Assembly: GCF_014655955.1 (NCBI RefSeq)
Contig: NZ_BNBO01000001.1
Span: 31,407 to 95,406, forward strand
Source of the DNA: Kitasatospora indigofera
GTDB taxonomy: Bacteria; Actinomycetota; Actinomycetes; Streptomycetales; Streptomycetaceae
Direction: 5' to 3'
Length of the DNA stretch: 64,000 nt
The notes under the pieces were generated by a model that saw only the letters and a list, made by a program, of their open reading frames with translations, ran no database searches and was not told the DNA's origin. Positions 43,433 through 52,048 of the stretch are shown piece by piece (position 1 is the stretch's first letter; each line of letters begins with the position of its first letter). The translations under genes and the position numbers were made by a program.

Positions 43433-44860
43433 TCAGTACCGCCAGCGCGTCGCGGCGATGATCTCCTCGGCGGCGCGTCCGGCGAACAGCGCGCTCTCGG
43501 CCCGGCGGACGGCCAGCACCGCGCGGTACAGCGGCTCGCCCATGGCCTCCCGCAGGACGGCCGAGCGCTCGTAGGCGGCGAGGGCCTCGCTCAGGTCGGC
43601 GGGCAGCCGGGCGACCGTCCCGGGGGCGAGCCGGGCCGGGTCGACGGTGGTCTCCGGCGGCAGGTGCAGGCCCTCGTCGATGCCGGCGAGGCCGGCGGCG
43701 AGCACCGCGCCGGCCGCCAGGTAGGGGTTGGCGGCGCCGTCGAAGCACTTGATCTCGGCGTTGGCCGCGTCCGCCCGCTCGCCCTCCGACCCGGTGACCA
43801 GGCGCAACGCGGCCTCCCGGTTCTCCAGCCCCCAGCACCGGTAGGCGCCGGCCCAGCGGGAGGGCACCAGGCGCAGGTAGCCGGCCGGGCTGGGGGTGCC
43901 GAGGACGAGGAGTTCGGGGAGCGCGGCGAGCACCCCGGCCAGGAAGGCCTCGGCCTCACCGGTCAGCCCGTGCGGCCCCGGCCCGCCGTGGCCGAGGTTG
44001 CGGCCGTCCCGCCAGAGGCTGAGGTGCAGGTGGGATCCGTTGCCGACACCGCCGGGCTCGACGGCGGGGGCGAAGGAGGCGCGCAGCCCGTGCCGGGCCG
44101 ACACGGCGCGCACGGTGTGCCGGACGAGCACGGAGGTGTCGGCGGCGGCCACCGGCCCCTCGGGGGCGACCGAGACCTCGAACTGCCCGGGTGCGTACTC
44201 GGGGTGGATCTGCAGCACGTTCAGGCCCTGCTGCTCCAGGGCGCGCAGGACGTCGCGGAGGTAGTCGGAGAGGTCGGTCAGCCGCTGCAGGCCGTAGGCC
44301 GGGCCGGCCGTCGGGTAGCGCGGCTCCTCCTCCGGCGGGCCGGCCAGCGCGGCCACCCACTCCACCTCGATGCCGGCCCGGACGGACAGCCCGCGGGACC
44401 GGGCCGCGGCCTCCGCCCGGCGGGCGAACAGGCGCTGGCAGCCCGGGTGCGGGGCGTCCTGCTGGGTGTAGCGGTCGGCGGGGGCCCAGGCCCAGCCGGG
44501 CTGGGCGGCGAGCGGGACGAGCCGGTCGAGGTCGGGGTACAGCCGCAGGTCGCCGACGACGCCGCTGCCGGCCGGCGGCGCGGCCGGGCCGGCGGTGTCC
44601 GCGGCCGGCTCCGCCACCGGTCCGGCCGTCGAGTCGTCGACCAGGAAGGCGTCGAAGCAGGGCGCCGCGCCGACGCCCCAGGAGGCGGCGTGCACCAGCC
44701 CGCCGACCGGCACGGCCTTGACCCGGGCCAGCCCCGCGTTGTCCACCCAGCCGATCGCGACCGCGTCCACGGCGGCCGTCCGCAGCCGGTCGGTGGCGAG
44801 CCGCGCCAGGGCGGCGCGCTCCGCCCTGGGCAGCCGGGTGTCGGCGGCGGCGCTACTCAT
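43433..44860 (-). CDS. Glutamine synthetase-like (GlnA-like) ligase
   Basis: The 475-residue protein has the GS beta-Grasp N-domain and catalytic domain: metal residues in GIEVEWV, HPEYAPGQFEVS and NGSHLHLSLW, and RCWGLENREAALRLV for phosphate/glutamate contacts. It lacks an adenylylation-loop Tyr context and is shortened relative to GlnA I, so it is likely a gamma-glutamyl-amine ligase rather than the main nitrogen-assimilation enzyme. ATG 44860. It is cotranscribed with a FluG-like amidohydrolase. Confidence 0.87.
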   Translation of the reverse strand: MSSAAADTRLPRAERAALARLATDRLRTAAVDAVAIGWVDNAGLARVKAVPVGGLVHAASWGVGAAPCFDAFLVDDSTAGPVAEPAADTAGPAAPPAGSGVVGDLRLYPDLDRLVPLAAQPGWAWAPADRYTQQDAPHPGCQRLFARRAEAAARSRGLSVRAGIEVEWVAALAGPPEEEPRYPTAGPAYGLQRLTDLSDYLRDVLRALEQQGLNVLQIHPEYAPGQFEVSVAPEGPVAAADTSVLVRHTVRAVSARHGLRASFAPAVEPGGVGNGSHLHLSLWRDGRNLGHGGPGPHGLTGEAEAFLAGVLAALPELLVLGTPSPAGYLRLVPSRWAGAYRCWGLENREAALRLVTGSEGERADAANAEIKCFDGAANPYLAAGAVLAAGLAGIDEGLHLPPETTVDPARLAPGTVARLPADLSEALAAYERSAVLREAMGEPLYRAVLAVRRAESALFAGRAAEEIIAATRWRY

Positions 44861-45418
44861 GGGGCCATGCTTCCGTGCCCACCGACCTGGCGGTATTCCC
44901 CGTACGGGTGGTTTGCACGGCGCCGGCCCCGCGCGGTCGCCGGGCGGGCGGAGGGCCCGGGGCGGGCGGGCGAAGGGCCGGCGCGGGCGGTGGGCGTGCG
45001 GGGTCCGGGCTCCCGGAGCCCGGCGAATTTCACGCCCGCCCTCTTCCTACTCAACGGTAACTTCGCTACAGTGACCGCACGCACCACCGCCGGGCTTCGG
45101 GAGCCGCACCGGCGGGGTCGTCGCCCGGCGCGCCATCGCGCTCTGCGGGGCGGCGGCACGGGTGCCCTTCTCCCGGCCCGCGCCCTGTCGGCGCACGGCC
45201 GGATCCTCGTATCAGAGTCGCTTCCTCTTTCTTGAGCGCCTGAGTACCACGGCGTACCCGCGGCACGGCCGGAGCGGACCGGCCCCCTCGGGTACGCCGG
45301 ACCGTCATCTCCCTCCCCCGTGCGTGACCCTCCTCCGGCGGCTGCCGGCCCCCCGACGACGGGCGCGGCCGCGCCGCCCGAGCACGCCCGGGTCCACATG
45401 ACAAGGAGTCAGGATCCA
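44861..45418. other. Divergent promoter region, no gene seen
   Basis: This 558-nt spacer separates the GS-like gene (-) from the hydroxyacyl-CoA dehydrogenase gene (+). It contains an AT-richer patch at 45030-45080 with TTCCTA (45044-45049) and TACAGT (45067-45072), 17 nt apart, a weak promoter candidate that would give a leader of about 340 nt. No credible coding frame or operator was identified. Confidence 0.4.
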
Positions 45419-47194
45419 ATGGAGCGTCCCTTTTCCACTGTCGCCGTGATCGGCCTGGGCACCATGGGTGCCGGTGTCGCGGTGGCGGTCGCCAGGAGCG
45501 GCCGCCGGGTGATCGGCGTCGAGGCCAACGGTGACAGCGCCGCCCGCGCGCTGGCCCGGATCGCGGAGACCACCGCCCACGACGTCGAGCGCGGCCGGAT
45601 CACCGCCGAGGAGCGCGGCGCGCTGCTCGCGCGGATCACCGTCGGAGACCGGCTGGACGCGGCGGCCGCCGCCGACCTGGTGATCGAGGAGGTCCCGGAG
45701 CAGCTGGAGCTGAAGCGGGAGATCTTCGCCGAGCTGGACCGGATCTGCCCGCCGGAAACGGTGCTCGCGACCGGTACCACCGCCCTGTCGGTGACCCGGA
45801 TCGCGGCCGCCACCGCACGCCCCGAGCGGGTGCTCGGCCTGCACTTCTTCAACCCCGTGCCGGTGATGAAGCTGGTCGAGGTGGTCCGCACGGTGCTGAC
45901 CGCCCCGCCGGTGGCCGAGGCCGCCGCCGCCTTCGCCCGGGACCTCGGCAAGGAGCCGGTCGCGGCCGGCGACCGGGCCGGCTTCGTGGTCAACGGCCTG
46001 CTCTTCGCCTACCTGAACCAGGCCGCCGCGATGTTCGAGTCCAAGTACGCGACCCGGGAGGACATCGACGCCGCGATGCGGCTCGGCTGCGGCCTCCCGA
46101 TGGGCCCGCTGGCCCTGCTGGACCTGATCGGCATCGACACCGCCCGGACCGTCCTGGAGGCGATGTACGAGCAGTCCAAGGACCGCCTGCACGCCCCGGC
46201 GCCGATCCTCGGCCAGCTGGTCTCGGCCGGGCTGCTCGGCCGCAAGACCGGGCGCGGTTTCTACACCTACGAGGCCCCCGGCTCCGCCAAGGTGGTGCCC
46301 GGCACGGGCGGCGCCGCGGCCGGCCGGCCGGCCGGCCGCGAGGTGCGCAGCATCGGCGTCTGCGGTTCGGGCACGATGGCCACCGGCATCGTCGAGGTGT
46401 TCGCCAAGGCCGGCTACGGCGTCCTGCTGGCCGCCCGCAGCCAGGAGAAGGCGGACCGCGCCAAGGCCCAGCTGGCGAAGTCGCTGGAGCGCTCGGTCGC
46501 CAAGGGCCGGCTGACCGGGGAGCAGCGCGACGCGGCGCTCGCCCTGGTCACCCCGACCGGCGCGTACACCGACCTCGCGGAGGCCGACCTGGTGGTCGAG
46601 GCGGTGGCCGAGGACCTCGCGGTCAAGCGCGAGCTGTTCGCGACCCTGGACAAGATCTGCCGGCCGGGCGCGGTGCTGGCCACCACCACCTCCAGCCTGC
46701 CGGTGATCAGCTGCGCCGCGGCGACCTCGCGCCCGCAGGACGTGATCGGCATGCACTTCTTCAACCCGGCGCCGGCCATGAAGCTCGTCGAGGTCGTCTC
46801 GACGGTGCTGACCGCCCCGGACGTCACCGCCACCGTGCTCGACCTCTGCACCAAGGTGCGCAAGCACCCGGTGGAGTGCGGCGACCGGGCCGGCTTCATC
46901 GTGAACGCGCTGCTCTTCCCCTACCTGAACGACGCGGTGCGGATGCTGCAGGAGCACTACGCGACGGTGGACGACATCGACACCGCGATGAAGCTCGGCT
47001 GCGGGTACCCGATGGGCCCCTTCGAGCTGCTGGACGTGGTCGGCCTGGACGTCTCGCTCACCATCGAGCAGGTGCTGCACCAGGAGTTCCGCGAGCCGGG
47101 CCTGGCGGCCGCGCCGCTGCTGGAGCACCTGGTGGCGGCGGGCTGCCTGGGCCGCAAGACCGGCCGCGGGTTCCGCGACCACGCACGCCGATGA
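45419..47194 (+). CDS. Tandem-duplicated 3-hydroxyacyl-CoA dehydrogenase
   Basis: The 591-residue protein contains two complete HAD units. Each has an NAD(P) motif (VIGLGTMGAGVA near 14; VCGSGTMATGIV near 312) and a catalytic His-Asn segment (LHFFNPVPVMKLVEV; MHFFNPAPAMKLVEV), plus GRKTGRGF at each end. It likely reduces acetoacetyl-CoA to 3-hydroxybutyryl-CoA ahead of the ethylmalonyl-CoA pathway. ATG 45419 follows AAGGAG by 10 nt; ATG 45398 would lie upstream of that SD. It is followed by the TetR gene. Confidence 0.9.
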   Translation: MERPFSTVAVIGLGTMGAGVAVAVARSGRRVIGVEANGDSAARALARIAETTAHDVERGRITAEERGALLARITVGDRLDAAAAADLVIEEVPEQLELKREIFAELDRICPPETVLATGTTALSVTRIAAATARPERVLGLHFFNPVPVMKLVEVVRTVLTAPPVAEAAAAFARDLGKEPVAAGDRAGFVVNGLLFAYLNQAAAMFESKYATREDIDAAMRLGCGLPMGPLALLDLIGIDTARTVLEAMYEQSKDRLHAPAPILGQLVSAGLLGRKTGRGFYTYEAPGSAKVVPGTGGAAAGRPAGREVRSIGVCGSGTMATGIVEVFAKAGYGVLLAARSQEKADRAKAQLAKSLERSVAKGRLTGEQRDAALALVTPTGAYTDLAEADLVVEAVAEDLAVKRELFATLDKICRPGAVLATTTSSLPVISCAAATSRPQDVIGMHFFNPAPAMKLVEVVSTVLTAPDVTATVLDLCTKVRKHPVECGDRAGFIVNALLFPYLNDAVRMLQEHYATVDDIDTAMKLGCGYPMGPFELLDVVGLDVSLTIEQVLHQEFREPGLAAAPLLEHLVAAGCLGRKTGRGFRDHARR

Positions 47195-47352
47195 CCGCCC
47201 CCGCAGGACCTTCGGGCGGCCTGCCCAGGGGCGGCTGGAGCCCGGCCGCGACGTCGTCCCGGTGGCCCAGACCGAGTGCCGCCGGGCCCGTCGCGCCGGT
47301 CCGTCGGACGAGGCCGGAATCCGCGCCCGCCGGGACGTGTAGCGTTCCGGGC

Positions 47353-48312
47353 ATGGATCGGGTTCAGGCAGCGTCCGAGCAGCAGTCCGCCGTACGGCAG
47401 CCGGCCGGCCGGCACGAGCCGGCACGGCACGACCCGCCGCGGCCGGGCCCGGCCGGCACCCCGGCCGCCGACCCCGGGCCGGGCGGCCGCCGGGCCGCGG
47501 CGCAGCGGCTGCAGATGCGGCAGGACCTCGCCACGGCGGCGATGGAGCTGTTCGCCGGGCAGGGCTACGAGGAGACGACGGTCGACCAGATCGCCGCGGC
47601 CGCCGGGGTGGCCCGGCGGACCTTCTTCCGGTACTTCCGGTCGAAGGAGGAGGCGATCTTCCCGGACCACGACGACACCCTGGTCCGGGTGGCCGACCTG
47701 CTGGCCAGCGCCGACTCCGAGGAGCACCCGCTGGACGTGGTCTGCCGGGGGATCAAGGAGGTGCTGCGGATGTACGCCTCCATGCCCTCGGTCTCGGTGG
47801 CCCGGTACCAGCTGATCCGTCAGGTGCCGGCCCTGCGCGAGCGGGAGATCGCCGTGGTGGCCCGGTACGAGCGGCTGTTCACCCGGTACCTGCTGGGCCG
47901 CTTCGACACGGCCGCGCAGATCCCGCCGGGCTGGCAGCGCGGCGGGGACGACGACTCGATGCTCGCCGAGGTCTCGGCGGCGGCGGTGGTCGCGGCCCAC
48001 AACCACGTGCTGCGGCGCTGGCTGCGGGCCGGCGGGCACGGCGACGTGGAGGCGCAGCTGGACCACTCCTTCGAGGTGATCCGGGGGACGTTCTGGGCCA
48101 CCGAGCCGTCCGGCGTCCGGCGCCGTGGGGCCCTTGTGGCACCCGGTGCCAGCAGTGACGCGGCTTCCTCGTTGGAGTCGGCCGCGGCGAGCGCACTGAG
48201 TGCCACCCCGGGCGGTGAGGTCCTCATCACAGTGGCCCGCACCGACGCCCCGCTGGACATCGTGCTGGACAGCATCCGGGCCGCGCTGGCGGGCCCCAAG
48301 GCCGGCCAGTAA
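47353..48312 (+). CDS. TetR-family regulator of ethylmalonyl-CoA genes
   Basis: A 319-residue protein, much longer than the usual 200. A disordered Pro/Arg/Gly-rich N-terminus of about 50 residues precedes a standard TetR HTH (RQDLATAAMELFAGQGYEETTVDQIAAAAGVARRTFFRYFRSKEEAIF). The ligand domain is followed by a tail of about 80 residues (GGEVLITVARTDAPLDIVLDSI). Position between two pathway genes points to local control. ATG 47353 is used, although the frame is open upstream. A palindrome in the ccr promoter is its likely site. Confidence 0.87.
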   Translation: MDRVQAASEQQSAVRQPAGRHEPARHDPPRPGPAGTPAADPGPGGRRAAAQRLQMRQDLATAAMELFAGQGYEETTVDQIAAAAGVARRTFFRYFRSKEEAIFPDHDDTLVRVADLLASADSEEHPLDVVCRGIKEVLRMYASMPSVSVARYQLIRQVPALREREIAVVARYERLFTRYLLGRFDTAAQIPPGWQRGGDDDSMLAEVSAAAVVAAHNHVLRRWLRAGGHGDVEAQLDHSFEVIRGTFWATEPSGVRRRGALVAPGASSDAASSLESAAASALSATPGGEVLITVARTDAPLDIVLDSIRAALAGPKAGQ

Positions 48313-48340
48313 GGCACGTTTTCGCAGGTCGGAGAAGTTC

Positions 48341-48376
48341 GAGAGGCCCGTCCCGGTCACCCGGGGCGGGCCTCTC
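48341..48376 (+). terminator. Terminator after TetR gene
   Basis: GAGAGGCCCGTCCCGG (48341-48356) pairs with CCGGGGCGGGCCTCTC (48361-48376), 16 bp with one wobble and a TCAC loop. It separates the hbd-tetR unit from the ccr operon. Confidence 0.88.
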
Positions 48377-48441
48377 GCGCACCCTCCGAAGGGTGCTCGA
48401 ACGGTTTTCCGGTTCACCTGAATTGATGACACCCAGTGTCT

Positions 48442-48470
48442 TTACGAGTGGCACAGGGTGCCACTACCTT
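48442..48470 (+). promoter_or_regulatory. Putative ccr operon promoter
   Basis: TTACGA (48442-48447) and TACCTT (48465-48470) are 17 nt apart, giving a leader of about 170 nt. The spacer is almost entirely filled by the AGTGGCA/TGCCACT palindrome. Confidence 0.5.
48447..48465. promoter_or_regulatory. Operator AGTGGCA-N5-TGCCACT
   Basis: A perfect 19-bp palindrome (7-bp arms, CAGGG centre) in the ccr promoter spacer. Its size and symmetry suit a TetR dimer. A second dyad, GACAC-CCA-GTGTC, lies at 48428-48440. A related core TGGCA-CCCGG-TGCCA occurs at 48137-48151 inside the tetR gene. Confidence 0.7.
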
Positions 48471-48646
48471 GTTACTCACCAGTCGCGGCGCCGCGGCTCC
48501 CCACCTCGGCGCGCCGTCGTCAGGCACTCCCCCACCCCGGGAGTCAGGCCTCACCAAACCCACCCACCCTCAGCGAAGCCGGTGTCCGCTCCCGGCTCCC
48601 CCAGACGCCCTGTGCCCCTCACACAGGTACGCCTTCGGAGGCAGCC

Positions 48647-49984
48647 ATGAAGGAAATCCTCGACGCGATCCTCAGCTCCGACAGCACCGCGGCGGACTTC
48701 GCCGCGCTCAAGCTGCCGGAGTCCTACCGGGCGGTCACGCTCCACAAGGACGAGGAGCAGATGTTCGCCGGCCTCGACAGCCGCGACAAGGACCCTCGCA
48801 AGTCCCTGCACCTGGACGACGTCGCCCTGCCCGAGCTCGGCCCGGGCGAGGCCCTGGTGGCCGTCATGGCCAGCGCCGTCAACTACAACACCGTGTGGAG
48901 CTCGATCTACGAGCCGGTCTCCACCTTCGGCTTCCTGGAGCGCTACGGCCGGCTGTCGCCGCTCACCAAGCGCCACGACCTGCCGTACCACGTGCTCGGC
49001 TCCGACCTCGCGGGCGTGGTGCTGCGCACCGGCGCCGGCGTCAACGCCTGGAAGCCGGGCGACGAGGTCGTCGCCCACTGCCTCTCGGTCGAGCTGGAGT
49101 CCTCGGACGGCCACAACGACACGATGATGGACCCGGAGCAGCGCATCTGGGGCTTCGAGACCAACTTCGGCGGCCTGGCCCAGATCGCCCTGGTCAAGAC
49201 CAACCAGCTGATGCCCAAGCCGGCGCACCTCACCTGGGAGGAGGCCGCCTCCCCCGGCCTGGTCAACTCCACCGCCTACCGCCAGCTGGTCAGCCAGAAC
49301 GGCGCCGGCATGAAGCAGGGCGACAACGTGCTGATCTGGGGCGCCAGCGGCGGCCTCGGCTCGTACGCCACCCAGTACGCGCTGGCCGGCGGCGCCACCC
49401 CGATCTGCGTCGTCTCCAACGACCAGAAGGCCGAGATCTGCCGGGCGATGGGCGCCGAGGCGATCATCGACCGCAGCGCCGAGGGCTACCGGTTCTGGAA
49501 GGACGAGAACACCCAGGACCCGCGCGAGTGGAAGCGCCTGGGCGGCCGGATCCGCGAGCTGACCGGCGGCGAGGACGTGGACATCGTCTTCGAGCACCCG
49601 GGCCGCGAGACCTTCGGCGCCTCGGTGTACGTCACCCGCAAGGGCGGCACCATCGTGACCTGCGCCTCCACCTCCGGCTTCATGCACCAGTACGACAACC
49701 GCTACCTGTGGATGTCGCTGAAGAAGATCGTCGGCTCGCACTTCGCCAACTACCGCGAGGCGTGGGAGGCCAACCGCCTGGTGGCGAAGGGCAAGATCCA
49801 CCCGACCCTGTCCAAGGTCTACTCCCTCGACCAGACCGGCCAGGCCGCGCTCGACGTCCACCAGAACAAGCACCAGGGCAAGGTCGGCGTGCTCTGCCTG
49901 GCCCCGTCCGAGGGCCTGGGCGTGCGGGACCTCGAACTGCGCGAGAAGCACCTGCCGGCGATCAACCGCTTCAGGGACATCTGA
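48647..49984 (+). CDS. ccrA: Crotonyl-CoA carboxylase/reductase
   Basis: The 445-residue MDR-family enzyme opens MKEILDAILSSDSTAADFAAL and has the CCR-specific insert LSVELESSDGHNDTMMDPEQRIWGFETNFGG, the Rossmann motif WGASGGLGSYATQYAL and the CO2-site region with Asn in AVNYNTVW and His in EHPGRETFG. It converts crotonyl-CoA, CO2 and NADPH to ethylmalonyl-CoA, the committed step of the pathway, and also supplies polyketide extender units. SD GGAGG precedes ATG 48647. The stop overlaps the mutase start (TGATG). Confidence 0.97.
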   Translation: MKEILDAILSSDSTAADFAALKLPESYRAVTLHKDEEQMFAGLDSRDKDPRKSLHLDDVALPELGPGEALVAVMASAVNYNTVWSSIYEPVSTFGFLERYGRLSPLTKRHDLPYHVLGSDLAGVVLRTGAGVNAWKPGDEVVAHCLSVELESSDGHNDTMMDPEQRIWGFETNFGGLAQIALVKTNQLMPKPAHLTWEEAASPGLVNSTAYRQLVSQNGAGMKQGDNVLIWGASGGLGSYATQYALAGGATPICVVSNDQKAEICRAMGAEAIIDRSAEGYRFWKDENTQDPREWKRLGGRIRELTGGEDVDIVFEHPGRETFGASVYVTRKGGTIVTCASTSGFMHQYDNRYLWMSLKKIVGSHFANYREAWEANRLVAKGKIHPTLSKVYSLDQTGQAALDVHQNKHQGKVGVLCLAPSEGLGVRDLELREKHLPAINRFRDI

Positions 49985-52023
49985 TGGCAGAGCCGAGCGA
50001 GCGGATCGTGCGCGACCGGCCCTGGCTGATGCGCACCTACGCGGGACACTCGACCGCGAGCGACTCCAACGCGCTGTACCGCAAGAACCTCGCCAAGGGG
50101 CAGACCGGCCTCTCGGTGGCGTTCGACCTGCCGACCCAGACGGGCTACGACTCGGACCACGTCCTCGCCCGCGGCGAGGTCGGCCGGGTCGGCGTCCCGG
50201 TGGGCCACGTCGGGGACATGCGGACCCTGTTCGACGGCATCCCGCTCGAACAGACCAACACCTCGATGACGATCAACGCCACCGCGATGTGGCTGCTGGC
50301 GCTCTACCAGGTGGTCGCCGAGGAGCAGGGCGCCGACATCGCCAAGCTCACCGGCACCACCCAGAACGACATCGTCAAGGAGTACCTCTCGCGCGGGACG
50401 CACGTCTTCCCGCCCGGCCCGTCGGTGCGGCTGATCACCGACATGATCGCCTACACGGTCGGCAACATCCCCAAGTGGAACCCGATCAACATCTGCAGCT
50501 ACCACCTCCAGGAGGCCGGGGCCACCCCGGTCCAGGAGATCGCGTACGCGATGTGCACCGCGATCTCCGTGCTGGACGCCGTCCGCGACTCCGGCCAGGT
50601 GCCGGCCGAGCGGATGGGCGAGGTGGTGGCCCGGATCTCCTTCTTCGTGAACGCCGGCGTGCGCTTCGTCGAGGAGATGTGCAAGATGCGCGCCTTCGCC
50701 CAGCTCTGGGAGAAGGTCACCCTGGAGCGCTACGGCATCCAGGACCCCAAGCAGCGCCGGTTCCGCTACGGCGTGCAGGTCAACTCGCTCGGCCTGACCG
50801 AGGCCCAGCCGGAGAACAACGTCCAGCGGATCGTCCTGGAGATGCTGGCCGTCACCCTCTCCAAGGACGCCCGCGCCCGGGCCGTCCAGCTGCCGGCCTG
50901 GAACGAGGCCCTCGGCCTGCCCCGCCCGTGGGACCAGCAGTGGTCGCTGCGGATCCAGCAGGTGCTGGCCTACGAGTCCGACCTGCTGGAGTACGGCGAC
51001 ATCTTCAACGGCTCCGAGGTCATCGAGAACAAGACGGCCGCGCTGCTGGCCGGCGCCGAGGCGGAGATCGCCAAGGTGCTGGAGATGGGCGGGGTGATCC
51101 CGGCCGTCGAGTCCGGCTACCTGAAGTCCAACCTGGTCTCCTCGCACGCGAACCGGCGGGCCAGGATCGAGTCCGGCGAGGACAAGATCGTCGGGGTCAA
51201 CTGCTTCGACACCACCGAGGAGAGCCCGCTCACGGCCGACCTCGACACCGCGATCATGGTGGTCGACCCGGCCTCCGAGCAGTCCGTGCTGGGCGCGCTC
51301 AAGGAGTGGCGGGAGAACCGCGACGAGAGCGCCGTCCAGAGCGCCCTGGAGCAGCTCCGGGCGACCGCGGCCACCTCGGACAACCTGATGCCCGCCACGC
51401 TGGCCTGCGCCCGCGCCGGGGTGACCACCGGCGAGTGGTCCTTCGCCCTGCGGGACGTCTTCGGCGAGTACCGGGCGCCCACCGGCGTCGGCGGTGCCCC
51501 GGTCGCGGTCGCGGCCGAGCCCGGTGGTGAGCTGGCCGCCGTCCGGGAGGCGGTGGCCGCCACCGCCGCCGAGCTGGGCACCGGCAAGCTGCGCCTGCTG
51601 GTCGGCAAGCCCGGCCTGGACGGGCACTCCAACGGCGCCGAGCAGATCGCCGTCCGGGCCCGCGACGCCGGCTTCGAGGTGGTCTACCAGGGCATCCGGC
51701 TGACGCCCGAGCAGATCGTCTCCGCCGCCGTCGCGGAGGACGTGCACTGCGTGGGCCTGTCGATCCTTTCCGGGGCGCACCCGGAGCTGGTGCCCGACGT
51801 CCTGAACCGCCTGCGGCGGGCCGGGGTGGAGGATGTCCCCGTGATCGTGGGTGGCATCATCCCGGCAGCGGACGGCGAGGCCCTCAAGGCCGCCGGCGTC
51901 GCTGCCGTGTTCACCCCGAAGGACTTCGGCATCACCACCATCATCGGCCGGATCGTGGACGAGATCCGGCTCGCCAACAGGCTCCAGCCCTGGACGCCGA
52001 CCACCGCCGCGTCCACCAGCTGA
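49984..52023 (+). CDS. meaA: Ethylmalonyl-CoA mutase (MeaA/Ecm)
   Basis: The 679-residue coenzyme-B12 mutase has the large catalytic domain (TYAGHSTASDSNALYRKNLAKGQTGLSVAFDLPTQTGYDSD) and a C-terminal B12-binding domain with DGHSNG (DxHxxG) in KPGLDGHSNGAEQI, plus the GGIIP loop. It isomerises ethylmalonyl-CoA to methylsuccinyl-CoA. It begins with ATG overlapping the ccr stop. Cobalamin synthesis genes under a B12 riboswitch lie 12 kb downstream in the same window. Confidence 0.95.
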   Translation: MAEPSERIVRDRPWLMRTYAGHSTASDSNALYRKNLAKGQTGLSVAFDLPTQTGYDSDHVLARGEVGRVGVPVGHVGDMRTLFDGIPLEQTNTSMTINATAMWLLALYQVVAEEQGADIAKLTGTTQNDIVKEYLSRGTHVFPPGPSVRLITDMIAYTVGNIPKWNPINICSYHLQEAGATPVQEIAYAMCTAISVLDAVRDSGQVPAERMGEVVARISFFVNAGVRFVEEMCKMRAFAQLWEKVTLERYGIQDPKQRRFRYGVQVNSLGLTEAQPENNVQRIVLEMLAVTLSKDARARAVQLPAWNEALGLPRPWDQQWSLRIQQVLAYESDLLEYGDIFNGSEVIENKTAALLAGAEAEIAKVLEMGGVIPAVESGYLKSNLVSSHANRRARIESGEDKIVGVNCFDTTEESPLTADLDTAIMVVDPASEQSVLGALKEWRENRDESAVQSALEQLRATAATSDNLMPATLACARAGVTTGEWSFALRDVFGEYRAPTGVGGAPVAVAAEPGGELAAVREAVAATAAELGTGKLRLLVGKPGLDGHSNGAEQIAVRARDAGFEVVYQGIRLTPEQIVSAAVAEDVHCVGLSILSGAHPELVPDVLNRLRRAGVEDVPVIVGGIIPAADGEALKAAGVAAVFTPKDFGITTIIGRIVDEIRLANRLQPWTPTTAASTS

Positions 52024-52048
52024 CCCCGGAAGGAACTGACCCACCCTC

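Noticed and set aside
48137..48151. TGGCA-CCCGG-TGCCA inside tetR as a definite operator
   Set aside because: It lies within coding sequence and only partly matches the promoter palindrome, so it is mentioned as supporting evidence only.
48436..49983. 516-codon plus-strand open frame in phase with the mutase gene
   Set aside because: It is the out-of-frame shadow of ccrA and encodes Arg/Gly/Pro-rich sequence; ccrA in the other frame is unmistakable.
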